DNA of 64,000 nt from CAJQHK01 sp038142525 (GTDB lineage: Bacteria > Pseudomonadota > Alphaproteobacteria > Rickettsiales > UBA1997). Each line of letters opens with the position of its first letter. The stretch's first letter is position 1. Positions 9,343-20,449 of the stretch are shown piece after piece. The notes under the pieces are model-generated. The model did no database searches. It saw nothing but the letters and a program-made list of their open reading frames with translations, and was not told the origin of the DNA. Location: assembly GCA_038142525.1 (NCBI GenBank), contig JAYQKE010000015.1, positions 124,001 through 188,000 on the forward strand, in the 5' to 3' direction. A program made the translations under genes and the position numbers.

Positions 9343-12300
9343 GCTACAATAATAAATCCTCAATTAATAGATTCCCAATAGCAATAATTGGCATGGGAGT
9401 CAGATTTCCTGGTAATATTTACGGTGCTGATGGTCTCTGGCAAGCATTGTCTGAAGGTAGAGATTGTATAACTGATATTCCTTCTGATAGATGGAATATA
9501 GAGAAATATTACGATCCAGATCCCAATAAATCAGGTAAGATCAAAACCAAAAAAGGTGGCTTTATTAGTGGTTTGAAGGAATTTGATGCTGAGTTTTTTG
9601 ATATTTATCCTAATATCGCAGAAAAACTTGATCCCAGACAAAGACATTTATTAGAAGTAGTCTATGAATCTTTAGAAGATGCTAATATTACAATAGATCA
9701 GATAAATAATACCAAAACATCTGTAATAGCTGGAATCTTCCTTGGGGATGAGGGTAAAAAATATGCTGGATCTGATATTGATCATATTGGCTCTCATAGT
9801 TTAATGGGTAGTTCTGATGTTACTATTCCTGCTAGAATTGCTTATCAATTTAACTTAAAGGGCCCAGTTCTATCTGTTGATACTGCCTGTTCTTCATCTC
9901 TTGTTGCTGTACAGATTGCTTGTAATAATATTTGGACTGGTGATGCCAATATGGCTATTGCTGGCGGTGTTAATATTATGTCTAGTCATGAGCATTTTAT
10001 TGGCCTGTCTAAAGGCGGCTTTTTAAGTCCCGATGGATATTGCAAAAGTTTTGATGCTGATGGTAAAGGTTATGTTCGTGGTGAAGGTGCTGGTGTTGTT
10101 ATTTTAAAACCATTAGATCAGGCAGAAAAGGATGGAGATAATATTTATGCAGTAATAAAAAATGCTATAGTTAATTTTGATGGTTACACTGCAGATGGTA
10201 TGACAGTACCAAATGAATTTGCCCAGCAAGAAATGCTAGAGAATATCTATCAAGGAGCTAACATTAATCCCAAAGATGTCGATTTTATTGAAGCTCATGG
10301 TACTGGAACCATAGTTGGTGATCCTAAAGAATGTACAGCTTTTGGTAATGTTTTTGCTAAGGATAGAGATCCTAAAAACCCACTTATCATAGGATCAATA
10401 AAAAGTAATATTGGTCATGCAGAAGCAGTTGCCGGTATTGCTGGTTTAACCAAATTAGCACTTTGCATCAAAAACAAACAAATTCCCCAAAATCTCCACT
10501 TCAATAATCCTAACCCTAAAATTAAATTTGATGAGTGGAAATTAAAAGTTCCAACTAAATTAATGAAATGGCCAAATAAAGATGGCAAAAAAGCCCTTGG
10601 CGGAGTTAATTCATTTGGTGCTGGCGGTACTAATGCTCATATCATATTGGAAGAATATGTTTCGGACAATAAATCAATCAATGAAGCAAAAGCAAGGCAA
10701 GAAAAAGCCAATATAATTTCCCCCATATTTTTGCATTATCAGCAAATTCAGAGGAATCTCTAAAAGGATTAGCAGAAAAATATCTAAAATTCACTCAAAA
10801 TGATAAGAATGATCTAACAGATATTTGTTATTCTATAATTAAAAATCGCTCACTCTTTGAAGAAAAGTTAATAATCATTTGTAATTCAAAAGAGGATTTA
10901 ATCAAAAAATTATCTCTGTATATCAAAGGAAAACTAAATCCACAAATTATTACTGGCAGAACTAAGAAAAATGAAAAACTAAAGATAGCCTTCATCTGCT
11001 CAGGTCAAGGTCCTCAATGGTATGGAATGGGAAGGCAATTATTAAAAAAGTCAAAAATCTTCTCTGACATTATTCAGACCATAGACAAATTATTCAAAGA
11101 AATCTCTGGATATTCCCTATTATCAGAAATGAATAAAAATAAAGAAGATTCCAAAATATCTGAAACAAGAATTGCCCAACCAGCAATAATGGCCATACAA
11201 ATTGGTTTAATGGAATTATGGAAATCATTAGGAATTACACCAGAAGGAATAGTTGGTCACTCAATAGGTGAAGTAGTCTGCAGGATAAAGACCTATGGTG
11301 CAGGATCATTAACCTTAGAGCAGGCAGTTAATGTAATCTATAATAGATCAAAAGAACAGGATAAAGCCTCTGGAAAAGGCAAGATGTTAGCAACAGGATT
11401 ACCATTTTCTAAATCAATGCAGATTACAGAAAAACATAGAGGTAAAATATCAATCGCGCACTTAATGGACCAGAAGCAACAGTTTTATCAGGAGATGCAA
11501 AAGACCTTTAGAAGAAATCGCCAAAGAATTAGAGGAGAAAGAAATATTCAGCAGATTCTTAAAAATCAATGTACCTTTCCATAGTCATTATATGGATATG
11601 ACAAAAGATGAAATGCTAAAAAGCCTAAAAGATCTAAAACCACAAAGATCCAAAATCCCATTATATTCAACAGTCACAGGATTCAAAGAAAATGGTCTAC
11701 ATTTAACTGCCAATTATTGGTACAAGAATGTCAGAGATACAGTTTATTTTATCATGGCAATTGAAAAAATGATCAATGATGGCTTTAACTATTTTATCGA
11801 AATTGCACCACATCCAATTTTAGGTGCAGGAGTAGATGATATGCTCATCTCAAAGAAAAGAAACGGCTATATAACCTCATCACTTTCCAGAAATATTGAA
11901 AAATTTGAAAATAATATTGAATATGAAGTTAATGACATTCTATCTGCAATTGGAAAAAAGCAGACAAAAACACATATAGCAACAAATAGAGTAGAATTTT
12001 TAAATTTACTCAAAGATCAAAACAAAAATCCCAATTCAATTAAATTACCAAATTACGCTTGGGATCACAAGGAATATTGGTCAGAAAGTAGAGAACATAA
12101 AGAAGCCAGGTTGGAAAATAGGATTCATCCTTTTATTAAGTCACTAACAAAAAGCCTAATCGACAAAAATGCAAAGAATAGCAGAATTAGATCTCAACCA
12201 TAATAGAGAAACATTTTTAGCAGATCATCAGATAGGAGGAATAAAAGTTTTTCCCGGAACTGCTCATTTTGAAATTGCGACTACTATTGGTAAAGAAATT

Positions 12301-15300
12301 TATGGCAAAACATTCTCTCATTTAGAGAATATAGAATTTAAAAGAGCATTATTTTTATCAGATGAAGAGGACATAAAGGTAAGGTTTGAGTTAAAACCAT
12401 CTGGAGAATATGGGATTTATAGCAAATCAAATAATTCTGATTGGACAAATAATAGTACAGGTAAAATATGCCATAAAGATTCAAAACTTACTTTAAATGA
12501 AAATCAAAAGGAAAAAGAAGAAAGCAAAAATAATCTTTCCAATCTAAAGAAAAGAATAAATCAAAAATTATCAGTAGAAGAATTTTACGATAATTTAAAA
12601 GAAGGAGGTTTATTTTATGGCCCACATTTTAAATTAATAAAGGAAATGTGGAAAAATGATGATGGAGAAATTTTAGCAAAAATAGAATTACCTAAGGAGG
12701 ATGAAGATATTATGCATCAATATAATATGATACCAAATTTATCAGATGCAATTTTACATCTTATGTTAGGACATCCAGAAGATGGGGTATATTTACCACA
12801 TCAATGTCAAAAATTCCAAATTTATAGAAAATCACAAAAAACAGCCTGGAGTCATGTTAAGATCTCATCCTATGATCAGAAATTTTTAATCGGAGATATA
12901 AATGCTTTTAACGATGAGGGTGATGCGATTTTTAAGATAAAAAATATAACAATCAAATATCTAGAAAATTCATTCACTAAAGAAGAAAATATATATAGTG
13001 GAATTTATGATTATAAATGGTTTAAAAGAAATGCTAAAAACAAGCTACAAAATAATAATGCCGATATCTTGTTATTTTCTAATGACACTTCTTACAATCC
13101 ACTAAGAGAAGAATTAACAAAGGATGGAAATAATATAATAGAAATTAATAAAGGAAATAAATTCCAACAAATAAACGAAAATCATTATATTATCAATTCA
13201 AATTCTAAAGAAGATTTCGTTAAATTATTTACAAATCTAAAAAATAAAAAAGATAATATATCTAAAATTATCAATCTTTGTCCAATAAATTATAAAATTA
13301 ACGACAATGATAATTGTAAAAAATTATCTCAATTATCAGAAGATTTATTAATGACAAATCTTTATCTATTTCAAGAAATAGCAAAGATTGAAAATCAAGA
13401 AATATATATTTATCAGATAACAAAAAATGCTGATTTAATTGATAAAAAGAAAGATAAAGAAATAAATTTCTTACAAGGATCTTTATATGGGATGGGCAGA
13501 GTATTCATTAATGAATATCCTAATCATCAATTAAGAATGATTGATATAGGATGTAAGAAATTAGAAGATAATATCTCCTCCCTAATATATGAAATAAATA
13601 AAGAAGAAAAAATTCCATATGAAACAGAAATTGCCATTAGAGATTATGGCAGATTTGCTAGAAAATTAGTAAAAATCAAAAAAAAGACAGATCTTGAAAC
13701 AGAGATTTCCTTTAAAAAAGATGCTACTTATTTGATTACTGGTGGAGCAAGTGGCTTGGGATTAACACTTGCTAATTGGATGTTTGACAAAGGCGCTAGA
13801 CATTTTGCTTTAATGAGTAGGTCTGGTCCAAAATATGATAGGGATAAGGAGATAATTTCTAAAATGCAAAAATCTGGTGCAAATATTATTTGGCAGGAAG
13901 TTAAAGGAGATGTTTCTAAGGAAGAGGATGTTAATAAAATAGTTTCTTATATTAAAGATAATATGCCGCCATTAAAAGGAATCATTCATTCTGCAGGATT
14001 AATAGATGACGTCGCTTACCCTAATATGACTAAGGATAAGTTCTTTAAAATTTACAATCCAAAAGCTCTAGGTGCTTGGAATTTACATAGGGCGACATTG
14101 GATGCTCCATTGGATTTGTTTTTACTGATTTCTTCTGTTTCTTCGTTTTTAGGAATTGCTGGACAAAGCAATTATTCCACTACCAATAATTTTATAAATT
14201 ATTTTTCTCTTTTTAGATCTGCTAAAGATTTGTCAACTAGATCAATATCTCCTGGAATATTAAATTCAGATTATTCTGGGATGTCTAAAGTTGATACTGA
14301 GTTAGTTCAAATGGCCTATCGTAATATAGGCTTAATATCTGTCTCTAAAAATAATTTTTTTAATAAATTAGAAAAAATTTCCTCAAGTAAATTAATAAAT
14401 TCTTTATTGATTTCTATTAATTGGAAAAACCTATCTAATACTTCTCCTCATCTTAATAATTTATTTTTAATGAATGATGTTTTAAAAAAAGAAGCTTTTA
14501 GTAATGGAGAGTCAAAAAAAATTAATATAAAAAGTGCGGTCTTAAATAACGAGAAAGATTCGCATGTTGCTATATCTGATATATTAAAGAATTCTTTATC
14601 AAAAATTCTTGGAATTGATTCGGATGATGTTTATATTAACATTTCAATTAATAAAATTGGCTTAGATTCTATAATGATAAATCAATTTAGAAATTGGATT
14701 CATTCAAATATTGAAATTGATATTTCGTTAATGCATTTAGCAAATAATCCAACCATAGAGGACTTAAGTTTTTATATTAAAGGTGAGATAGTTCGTACAC
14801 ACACTAAAAAAGAAAATAATTTTATTGATATATCTAATATAGATTATAATGGCGGTATAAATATTAGTGCTAATAAGTGGATTATAAATAAAAAAGATTA
14901 TAGAGCTAAAACTAGAATCTTTTGTTTACATCCTGTTGGCACAGGTGCATCTATTTTTAGTTATTTTATTTTTAATCCTCCAAAAAATACGGAAATTATT
15001 GCCTTACAAATGCCTGGTCGGGAAAATCGTTTAGATGAAGAATATTATTACGACAATATGGATAAACTAGTTGAAGATTTAGTTCAGCAAATAACTCCAG
15101 AAATTAATGGTCCAACTATATTTTGGGGACATAGTTGGGGTGGTGTTAGCCTATATGAGGTAATTAAATATTTACGCCGTAATAATATTAAAGAATATAA
15201 AAATATTAAAGAATTAATAGTAACAGGTTCAATTGCACCACAATTAACAAAACCTTGGAAAGATCGTGATTCTATTAAAGAAACAGCAAGAAAAGATAGT

Positions 15301-15615
15301 ACAATTGATAAAATTATATCTACAGTTTCATATATTGATGATGAAAATTATTTGCGTAGCATAATACCTATTATGAAAAAAGATATGGAAATGATCATGA
15401 CTTATCAATATCAGGAAGAAGAAAAATTAAATATACCAATTTTAGCCTTTGGTGCCAAGGAAGATGATGTAGTATTATTAGATGAATTACAAGAATGGAA
15501 AAAACAAACTAATGATAATTTTCAATTATATGAGGTAAGTGGGGATCATTGGTTTTTAAGTAGAAATAAAGAATTTATAATAGAAAAAATTGAAAAAAGT
15601 ATCATGGAAATTTAA
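9339..15615 (+). CDS. Type I polyketide synthase, KS-AT-DH-KR-ACP-TE (several frameshifts)
   Basis: A single-module or iterative polyketide synthase of about 2,090 residues. KS: Cys184 in VDTACSSSL, His320 in EAHGTGT, His360 in NIGHAEAV. AT: about 10980-12000, with Ser in GHSIGEV (codon 11261) and the late His in FHSHYMDM. DH: begins near 12190; HQIGGIKVFP fits HxxxGxxxxP, and SDAILH supplies the DxxxH/Q Asp. KR: near 13730-14230 with TGGASGLG, SSVSS and Tyr in GQSNYS. ACP: attachment Ser in GLDSIM (codon 14668). TE: Ser in GHSWGG (codon 15133) and His in GDHWFL. No ER or methyltransferase domain is seen. The frame breaks near 10735, in the AT at about 11460 and 11520, and near 12165; domain sequence resumes after each. 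All visible catalytic residues are kept, so the enzyme was recently functional or is intact but mis-assembled. Product unknown. Confidence 0.9.
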
Positions 15616-15880
15616 TGATTCTATAGAATCCTTATTAGCTAATAATAATGAACTAAATATAAATCTTTCTTTAGAAAGTAGAGATAAAATATTCGACTCT
15701 TCTATATCTTTTTTTAGTTCCGATATTTCCAATATTGATTCTTTAAAATTACTTAGATTTTTATCAATTGATGAGATTAATCATTATAATTCAATAGAAT
15801 CTGATGGGCAAAAGAGAAAATTTTTGGATAGTAATATTTGCTCTAAATATTCTATAGCAACCTCTGATTTTCCTATTTAA
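15590..15880 (+). pseudogene. N-terminal fragment of a probable 4'-phosphopantetheinyl transferase
   Basis: A frame starting at TTG 15590 overlaps the synthase end by 26 bp. Its residues 58-85, LRFLSIDEINHYNSIESDGQKR followed by KFLDSN, resemble the N-terminal half of Sfp-type phosphopantetheinyl transferases (LSxDE...R...F). The last residues SDFPI come from the inserted miniature element at 15857. Even if that element is removed, the frame meets a stop within two codons, so the 3' part carrying the catalytic WxxKE region is missing. Next to a carrier-protein synthase, such an enzyme would have activated the ACP; assignment is moderate because only the weakly conserved half remains. Confidence 0.45.
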
Positions 15881-15944
15881 TTTTGTCTATTTTTTCATTT
15901 TTCAGAAAAAATAGACAAAATTAAATAGGAAAATCAGAGGTTCC
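15857..15944. mobile_element. 88-bp miniature element made of two IS5-family right ends
   Basis: The terminal 37 bp are perfect inverted repeats (CCTCTGATTTTCC outward, CTATTTTTT inward) around a 10-bp loop, CATTTTTCAG. Each arm equals the right terminus of the full IS5-family copies in this window (compare 40935-40977). TATA flanks it on both sides (15853-15856 and 15945-15948), the 4-bp target duplication expected for the family. It is a non-autonomous fold-back derivative inserted in the phosphopantetheinyl transferase fragment. Confidence 0.75.
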
Positions 15945-15966
15945 TATAGGCTAGTATGAGCATAAA

Positions 15967-16968
15967 TTAAATTACACAGTTATTTGAATATTCCCAATAA
16001 TGAATTATAGCATCAGCACCAGCTCTTTTACAAGCAATCATATTTTCTTCAAATACCCTATCAAAATCTATTAAGCCATTTTTAGCAGCCATTTTTAACA
16101 TAGAATATTCACCGCTAACATGATAGGTAATAATTGGAATCTTAAAATTATCTTTGATTTTTGAGATAATATCGAGATAAAAACTGGCTGGTTTAATAAT
16201 TATAGCATCGGCACCCTCTTCTATATCCATAGAAACTTCCTTAAAAATATCATTTTTATTGCGGTAATCCATTTGATAATTTTTTTTATCCGAATTTTTA
16301 ATATTTTGAGCAGAATTAACCGCATCACGAAAAGGTCCATAAAGATTTGAAGCATATTTTATAGCATAAGAAATAATCCCAACATCGATAAAATCATTTT
16401 GATCCAATATTTTACGAATAACCCCTACCCTACCATCCATCATATCTGACGGACAAAGCATATCAACTCCTGCCTTGGCCAAGACTAAAGATTGTTGCGC
16501 CAAAATATCATTAGTCTGATCATTTAAAACATAATCTTTAGATTTCGATAAAATTCCATCATGACCATGAATCATATAAGGATCGAGTGCAATATCTGCC
16601 AAAATAGCAACATTACCTACTTCTTTTTTAATAGCAAAAATAGCTCTTGCTAAAAGATTATTTTCATTCATTGCCTCCCTTCCTTTCTTATCCTTTAATT
16701 TTTGATCAATAACTGGAAAAAGCATAATAGCCTTAATTCCCCTATCTCTTAATCTCTTAATTTCTTCGATTAAAAGATCAATTGATAAACGATAATTATC
16801 AGGCAAGGACAATATTTTCTCCTTTTGATTAGAACCTTCTATGACAAATAATGGTTTGATAAAATCTTGATTAGAAACTGTAATTTCACTAAATAAATCT
16901 CTGATTTGAGTATTTTTTCTTAATCTTCTGGGGCGCGAAGTTGGAAATGTACCAAAAATATTATTCAT
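15967..16968 (-). CDS. hemB: Delta-aminolevulinic acid dehydratase (porphobilinogen synthase)
   Basis: Condenses two 5-aminolevulinate molecules into porphobilinogen for haem. The chosen start, ATG at 16968, gives MNNIFGTFPTSRPRRLRK and 333 residues, the normal length. An in-frame ATG at 17100 would add 44 residues encoded by an intergenic palindromic repeat and is rejected. Family motifs: RGIKAIMLFPVID, MLCPSDMMDGRVG, AIKYASNLYGPFRDA (first Schiff-base Lys region) and DAIIIKPASFYLDII (second active Lys). Its 3' end lies about 20 bp from the miniature element after the synthase locus. Confidence 0.95.
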   Translation of the reverse strand: MNNIFGTFPTSRPRRLRKNTQIRDLFSEITVSNQDFIKPLFVIEGSNQKEKILSLPDNYRLSIDLLIEEIKRLRDRGIKAIMLFPVIDQKLKDKKGREAMNENNLLARAIFAIKKEVGNVAILADIALDPYMIHGHDGILSKSKDYVLNDQTNDILAQQSLVLAKAGVDMLCPSDMMDGRVGVIRKILDQNDFIDVGIISYAIKYASNLYGPFRDAVNSAQNIKNSDKKNYQMDYRNKNDIFKEVSMDIEEGADAIIIKPASFYLDIISKIKDNFKIPIITYHVSGEYSMLKMAAKNGLIDFDRVFEENMIACKRAGADAIIHYWEYSNNCVI

Positions 16969-17027
16969 ATGAAAAATCTTTAAAAAATATTGCAAATATA
17001 AACTTAAACCTTTAGTTTTAAGCTGGT

Positions 17028-17078
17028 AATACCATTTCCTTATAGTAAAAATTGGTTTCAAGATAGGAATTGGTATAA
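17028..17078. repeat. Short intergenic palindrome of the dispersed family
   Basis: AATACCATTTCCTTAT pairs imperfectly with ATAGGAATTGGTATAAAT. The outer ends match other intergenic palindromes in the window (41027, 55042, 33722). It lies between hemB and the divergent gene at 17112. Confidence 0.5.
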
Positions 17079-17111
17079 ATAAATTACGATTAATTATCAA
17101 ATATCAAAATT

Positions 17112-17624
17112 ATGAAAATTACAATATTTTTTAGCACTTTAATATCTCTATTTTTTATTAATTTTGCTAATGCAAATGAAATACAAAATAATCTTGGGCA
17201 AGAGAATCTTCAACCAGCCCCAATAAATCAAGAACCTATGCCGAAAATGATAAATCAGGATCGTAATCCAAATCAACTTCGATTAATAGAAGAAAGAACG
17301 CAAATTATAAATAATCCATCTCCTAATGATATAAATTTACAAAATAATTTTGGCGGACAGGATAGATATCAAGAAATATTACAGGCCATAATTAATTCCA
17401 AATTTAATCTAGTAATTGATAGTAAATTGAATGCGATTACTAAAAAAATTGATGATCTTAAAGCTAAAGTTGAATATAAAGATACATCAAAAAACTCAAC
17501 TGAAGAATTAATGATGTTAATACTTGCAATTTCTGGTACATGCTTCCTACTACTAATTATAGCTCTTGTTACTTTATTAAAATTATCAAAGTTAAATAAA
17601 TTGCTATTAGCGACTTCTAAATAA
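17112..17624 (+). CDS. Hypothetical secreted or membrane protein with C-terminal anchor
   Basis: I do not recognise a family. The 170-residue product starts with a signal-like segment (MKITIFFSTLISLFFINFANAN), continues with a Gln/Asn/Pro-rich linker (about residues 23-85), then a charged probably coiled region (DSKLNAITKKIDDLKAKVEY), and ends with one membrane span (MLILAISGTCFLLLIIALVTLL) and a Lys-rich tail. This topology suits a periplasmic protein held by its C-terminus. It is divergent from hemB and upstream of tRNA-Thr on the opposite strand. Confidence 0.6.
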   Translation: MKITIFFSTLISLFFINFANANEIQNNLGQENLQPAPINQEPMPKMINQDRNPNQLRLIEERTQIINNPSPNDINLQNNFGGQDRYQEILQAIINSKFNLVIDSKLNAITKKIDDLKAKVEYKDTSKNSTEELMMLILAISGTCFLLLIIALVTLLKLSKLNKLLLATSK

Positions 17625-17709
17625 GCTGTTATATCAAAGTTCATCTTAAATGGACTTTGATATCATATCTTCTGATTAATCTATATTTTATAAGGGGGAT
17701 TTCTGAAAA

Positions 17710-17786
17710 TGGTGCCGAATGTCGGACTTGAACTGACAACCTACTGATTACAAATCAGGTGCTCTACCAATTGAGCTAATTCGGCA
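17710..17786 (-). tRNA. tRNA-Thr(TGT), CCA encoded
   Basis: The reverse complement folds as a tRNA: acceptor TGCCGAA pairing with TTCGGCA, D-loop AGCTCAATTGGTAGAGC, anticodon loop TTTGTAA with anticodon TGT, T-arm with GTTCAAG, and an encoded 3' CCA. The first pair of the anticodon stem is a C-T mismatch. Confidence 0.93.
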
Positions 17787-17829
17787 GGAGCAATCATGAT
17801 AAATAGCTAATATTTATAAATCAAGTTTT

Positions 17830-18195
17830 ATGACAGAGAAAATTAAAATATTAATCATAGATGATGACACAAGACTCAGAGAATTATTAAAAAAATATTT
17901 AGAAAATAATAATTTTTTAACTGATATTGTTAAAAATACTTCTGAAGCTAGAGAAAAATTAAAAAATACCAAATATAATCTTTTAATAATTGATGTGATG
18001 TTACCAGGAGAGACTGGTATAGATTTTTTAAAAGAGTTTCGTAAAAGCTCTAATATTCCAGCAATTATCCTTAGTGCTATGAGCGATGTGGAAGATAGAA
18101 TTTATGGTTTAGAAAATGGGGCCAATGATTATATAACAAAACCTTTTGAGCCAAAAGAACTTATCCTTAGGATTAAAAATCTTCTACAAAAATGA
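17830..18195 (+). CDS. Receiver-only response regulator (CheY-like)
   Basis: A stand-alone receiver domain of 121 residues: acidic pocket D11-D13, phospho-acceptor Asp55 in IIDVMLPG, switch Ser82 in IILSAMS, and Lys104 in YITKPFEP. The sequence resembles OmpR/CtrA-type receivers (YGLENGANDYITKPFEPKEL), yet no DNA-binding domain follows: the frame ends ILRIKNLLQK and its stop overlaps the lysA ATG (ATGA). No histidine kinase is nearby. It may be a phosphorelay intermediate or a remnant of a longer regulator. Confidence 0.85.
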   Translation: MTEKIKILIIDDDTRLRELLKKYLENNNFLTDIVKNTSEAREKLKNTKYNLLIIDVMLPGETGIDFLKEFRKSSNIPAIILSAMSDVEDRIYGLENGANDYITKPFEPKELILRIKNLLQK

Positions 18196-19442
18196 AGGAT
18201 TCCATATATTTCTCTGAGAAAAATCTATATGTTGAAAAAGTAAAAATTGAAGAAATAGAAAAGGAAATATCTACGCCATTTTATTGCTATAGCCAGTCTC
18301 TTATTGAAGAAAATTTTGATAATTTCTCTAAAAACTTTTCTTTTATAAATCATAAAATTTGCTATGCAATCAAGGCAAATTCTAATATTAATTTAGTTAA
18401 AATTTTGGCCAAAAAAGATGCTGGCATTGACGCTGTATCTTCTGGCGAAATTTTCCGGGCAATTAAAGCTGGAATTAATCCAAAAAAAATTGTCTTTGCT
18501 GGAGTTGGAAAAACTGAACAAGAAATTGAATTTGCTCTAAAAAATGAAGTGGAAGAATTTTCTATCGAATCGGAATCGGAACTTTATCTATTAAGCAAAA
18601 TTGCTAAAAAATTAAGCAAAATTGCTAAAATTGCTATTAGAGTTAATCCAAATATTGATGCTAATACGCATGATAAAATTTCCACTGGTAGAAAAGGTGA
18701 TAAATTTGGCATTGACATTGATGAAGCTATAGAAATTTATAAAATTGCCAAAAATTTACCAAATATTGAGATTTTTGGTATTGCAACTCACATTGGGTCG
18801 CAAATCACTTCTTTAGAACCATTTGAGAAAGCTTTTAAAAAAATTAGAGAATTATATTTTGATCTTAAAAAAGAAGATATCAAAATCAGAAATTTTGATC
18901 TTGGTGGCGGCATTGGAATTTGCTATGATAATGAAAAAACCATTAATTTGACAGATTATGCTGCAATTATTAAAGAAATAACTAAAGATCTCGATATTTC
19001 ATTAACTTTAGCACCAGGAAGAGCAATTATTGGTAATAGTGGTATTTTAGTTAGTAAAATTATTCATATTAAACAAACCTCTCATAAGGATTTTTTAATT
19101 ATTGACGCCGCAATGAATGATCTTGCCAGACCTAGTCTTTATGATTCATATCATAAAATTATTGCTATAAATAAAAAGGATGGGGAATCTCAAAATTATG
19201 AAATTGTTGGAGGTATTTGCGAAACAAGTGATGTTTTTGGGAAAAATAGAGAATTTATTTCTCCAAAATCAGGCGATCTAATTGCTATTTTAGATGCTGG
19301 AGCTTATGGATCTTCAATGTCTAATGAATATAATTCTCGTAATCTAATTCCTGAAATTTTAGTTAAAAATAATGAATTTAAAATCATAAGAAGAAGGCCT
19401 TCATTTGATGAAATGATTAGGCTAGAAAATCATCTTGACTAA
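18192..19442 (+). CDS. lysA: Diaminopimelate decarboxylase
   Basis: PLP-dependent last step of lysine synthesis, meso-DAP to lysine. Residues 1-60 lead to the PLP Lys61 in ICYAIKANSN; FDLGGGIGI binds the cofactor phosphate; GGICETSDVFG is the conserved active-site Cys motif, followed by DAGAYGSSMSNEYNSR. It is intact at 416 residues. It overlaps the receiver gene by 4 bp. Confidence 0.95.
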   Translation: MKDSIYFSEKNLYVEKVKIEEIEKEISTPFYCYSQSLIEENFDNFSKNFSFINHKICYAIKANSNINLVKILAKKDAGIDAVSSGEIFRAIKAGINPKKIVFAGVGKTEQEIEFALKNEVEEFSIESESELYLLSKIAKKLSKIAKIAIRVNPNIDANTHDKISTGRKGDKFGIDIDEAIEIYKIAKNLPNIEIFGIATHIGSQITSLEPFEKAFKKIRELYFDLKKEDIKIRNFDLGGGIGICYDNEKTINLTDYAAIIKEITKDLDISLTLAPGRAIIGNSGILVSKIIHIKQTSHKDFLIIDAAMNDLARPSLYDSYHKIIAINKKDGESQNYEIVGGICETSDVFGKNREFISPKSGDLIAILDAGAYGSSMSNEYNSRNLIPEILVKNNEFKIIRRRPSFDEMIRLENHLD

Positions 19443-19505
19443 AAATCAGAATATTTTATAACTCATAAAAATATAATTGATAAAAAAATTAAAATTTAAA
19501 TAAAA

Positions 19506-20449
19506 ATGATAAAAAGAAATAAAATATCTTTAATAGGTGCAGGTAATATTGGTGGAACATTAGCTCATTTGGCTGGCTTAAAAGAACTTGGTGACATTAT
19601 ATTACTTGATATTAATGATGGAACTGCAAAAGGTAAGGCTCTTGATATTGAGCAATCATCTTCAGTTGATTTATTTGATTCCAACATTATTGGTACCAAA
19701 AATTATGAAGATATTAAAGATTCTGATGTAATTATCGTTACTGCTGGCATCGCCAGAAAGCCTGGCATGAGCCGTGATGATTTAATTGCAACTAATAGCA
19801 AAATCATTGCTTCAGTTGGTGAAAATATTAAAAATTATGCTCCTAATGCTTTTGTAATTGTTATTACTAATCCACTTGATGCTATGGTTTATCTAATGCA
19901 AAAAGCTACTGGCTTTGCTAAAAATAAAGTTGTTGGTATGGCAGGAGTTTTGGATTCTGCTAGATTTAGCCTATTTTTATCCAGAGAATTTAATGTTTCA
20001 ATTGAAGATGTCTCTGCTTTTGTTTTAGGTGGTCATGGTGATACTATGGTTCCTTTAATTCGTTATTCTACAATTGCTGGTATTCCAATTCCTGATTTAG
20101 TGAAAATGGGCTGGTCTAATCAAGAAAAAATTGATCAAATAATTCAAAGAACTAGAGATGGTGGAGCTGAAATAGTAAAATTACTTGGTAATGGTTCAGC
20201 TTTTTACGCTCCCCATACTTCGGCAATTGCTATGGCCAATGCTTATCTTAAAGATAAAAAGCAAATTTTGCCAGTTTGCAGTCTATTTAGATGGAGAATA
20301 TGGTGTAAAAAATCTTTATATTGGAGTTCCAGCAATTTTTGGCAAAGGGGGTGTTGAAAAAATAGTCGAGGTAGAGTTAAATGATAAAGAGCAAGAAATG
20401 TTCGATAATTCAGTTCTTCGCAGTTAAAAAATTAATTGATTCTCTATAA
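19506..20449 (+). CDS. mdh: Malate dehydrogenase (two apparent frameshifts)
   Basis: NAD-dependent malate/oxaloacetate interconversion in the TCA cycle. Rossmann motif GAGNIGGT at residues 11-18, substrate loop AGIARKPGMSRDDL, Asp150 and Arg153 in VLDSARF, and catalytic His177 in LGGHGDTMVPL. The frame breaks near 20275; the other frame continues VYLDGEYGVKNLYIGVPAIF. It breaks again near 20415, after which FAVKKLIDSL runs to a stop at 20447-20449 that overlaps the ferredoxin ATG (TAATG). Corrected length of about 314 residues is normal. Confidence 0.93.

Noticed and set aside
9339..15615. Polyunsaturated fatty acid synthase or fatty acid synthase instead of polyketide synthase
   Set aside because: A single ACP, a PKS-type DH with HxxxGxxxxP and DxxxH, the KR fused after it and a terminal thioesterase fit a type I polyketide synthase better.
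9339..15948. Polyketide synthase locus carried on a composite transposon
   Set aside because: Only one side has an IS-derived element, which is too small to mobilise it, and no matching element lies upstream.
16969..17100. 44-residue N-terminal extension of HemB from an upstream ATG
   Set aside because: The extension is encoded by an intergenic palindrome and HemB proteins start like the downstream MNNIFGTFPTSRPRRLRK; the shorter start gives the normal length.
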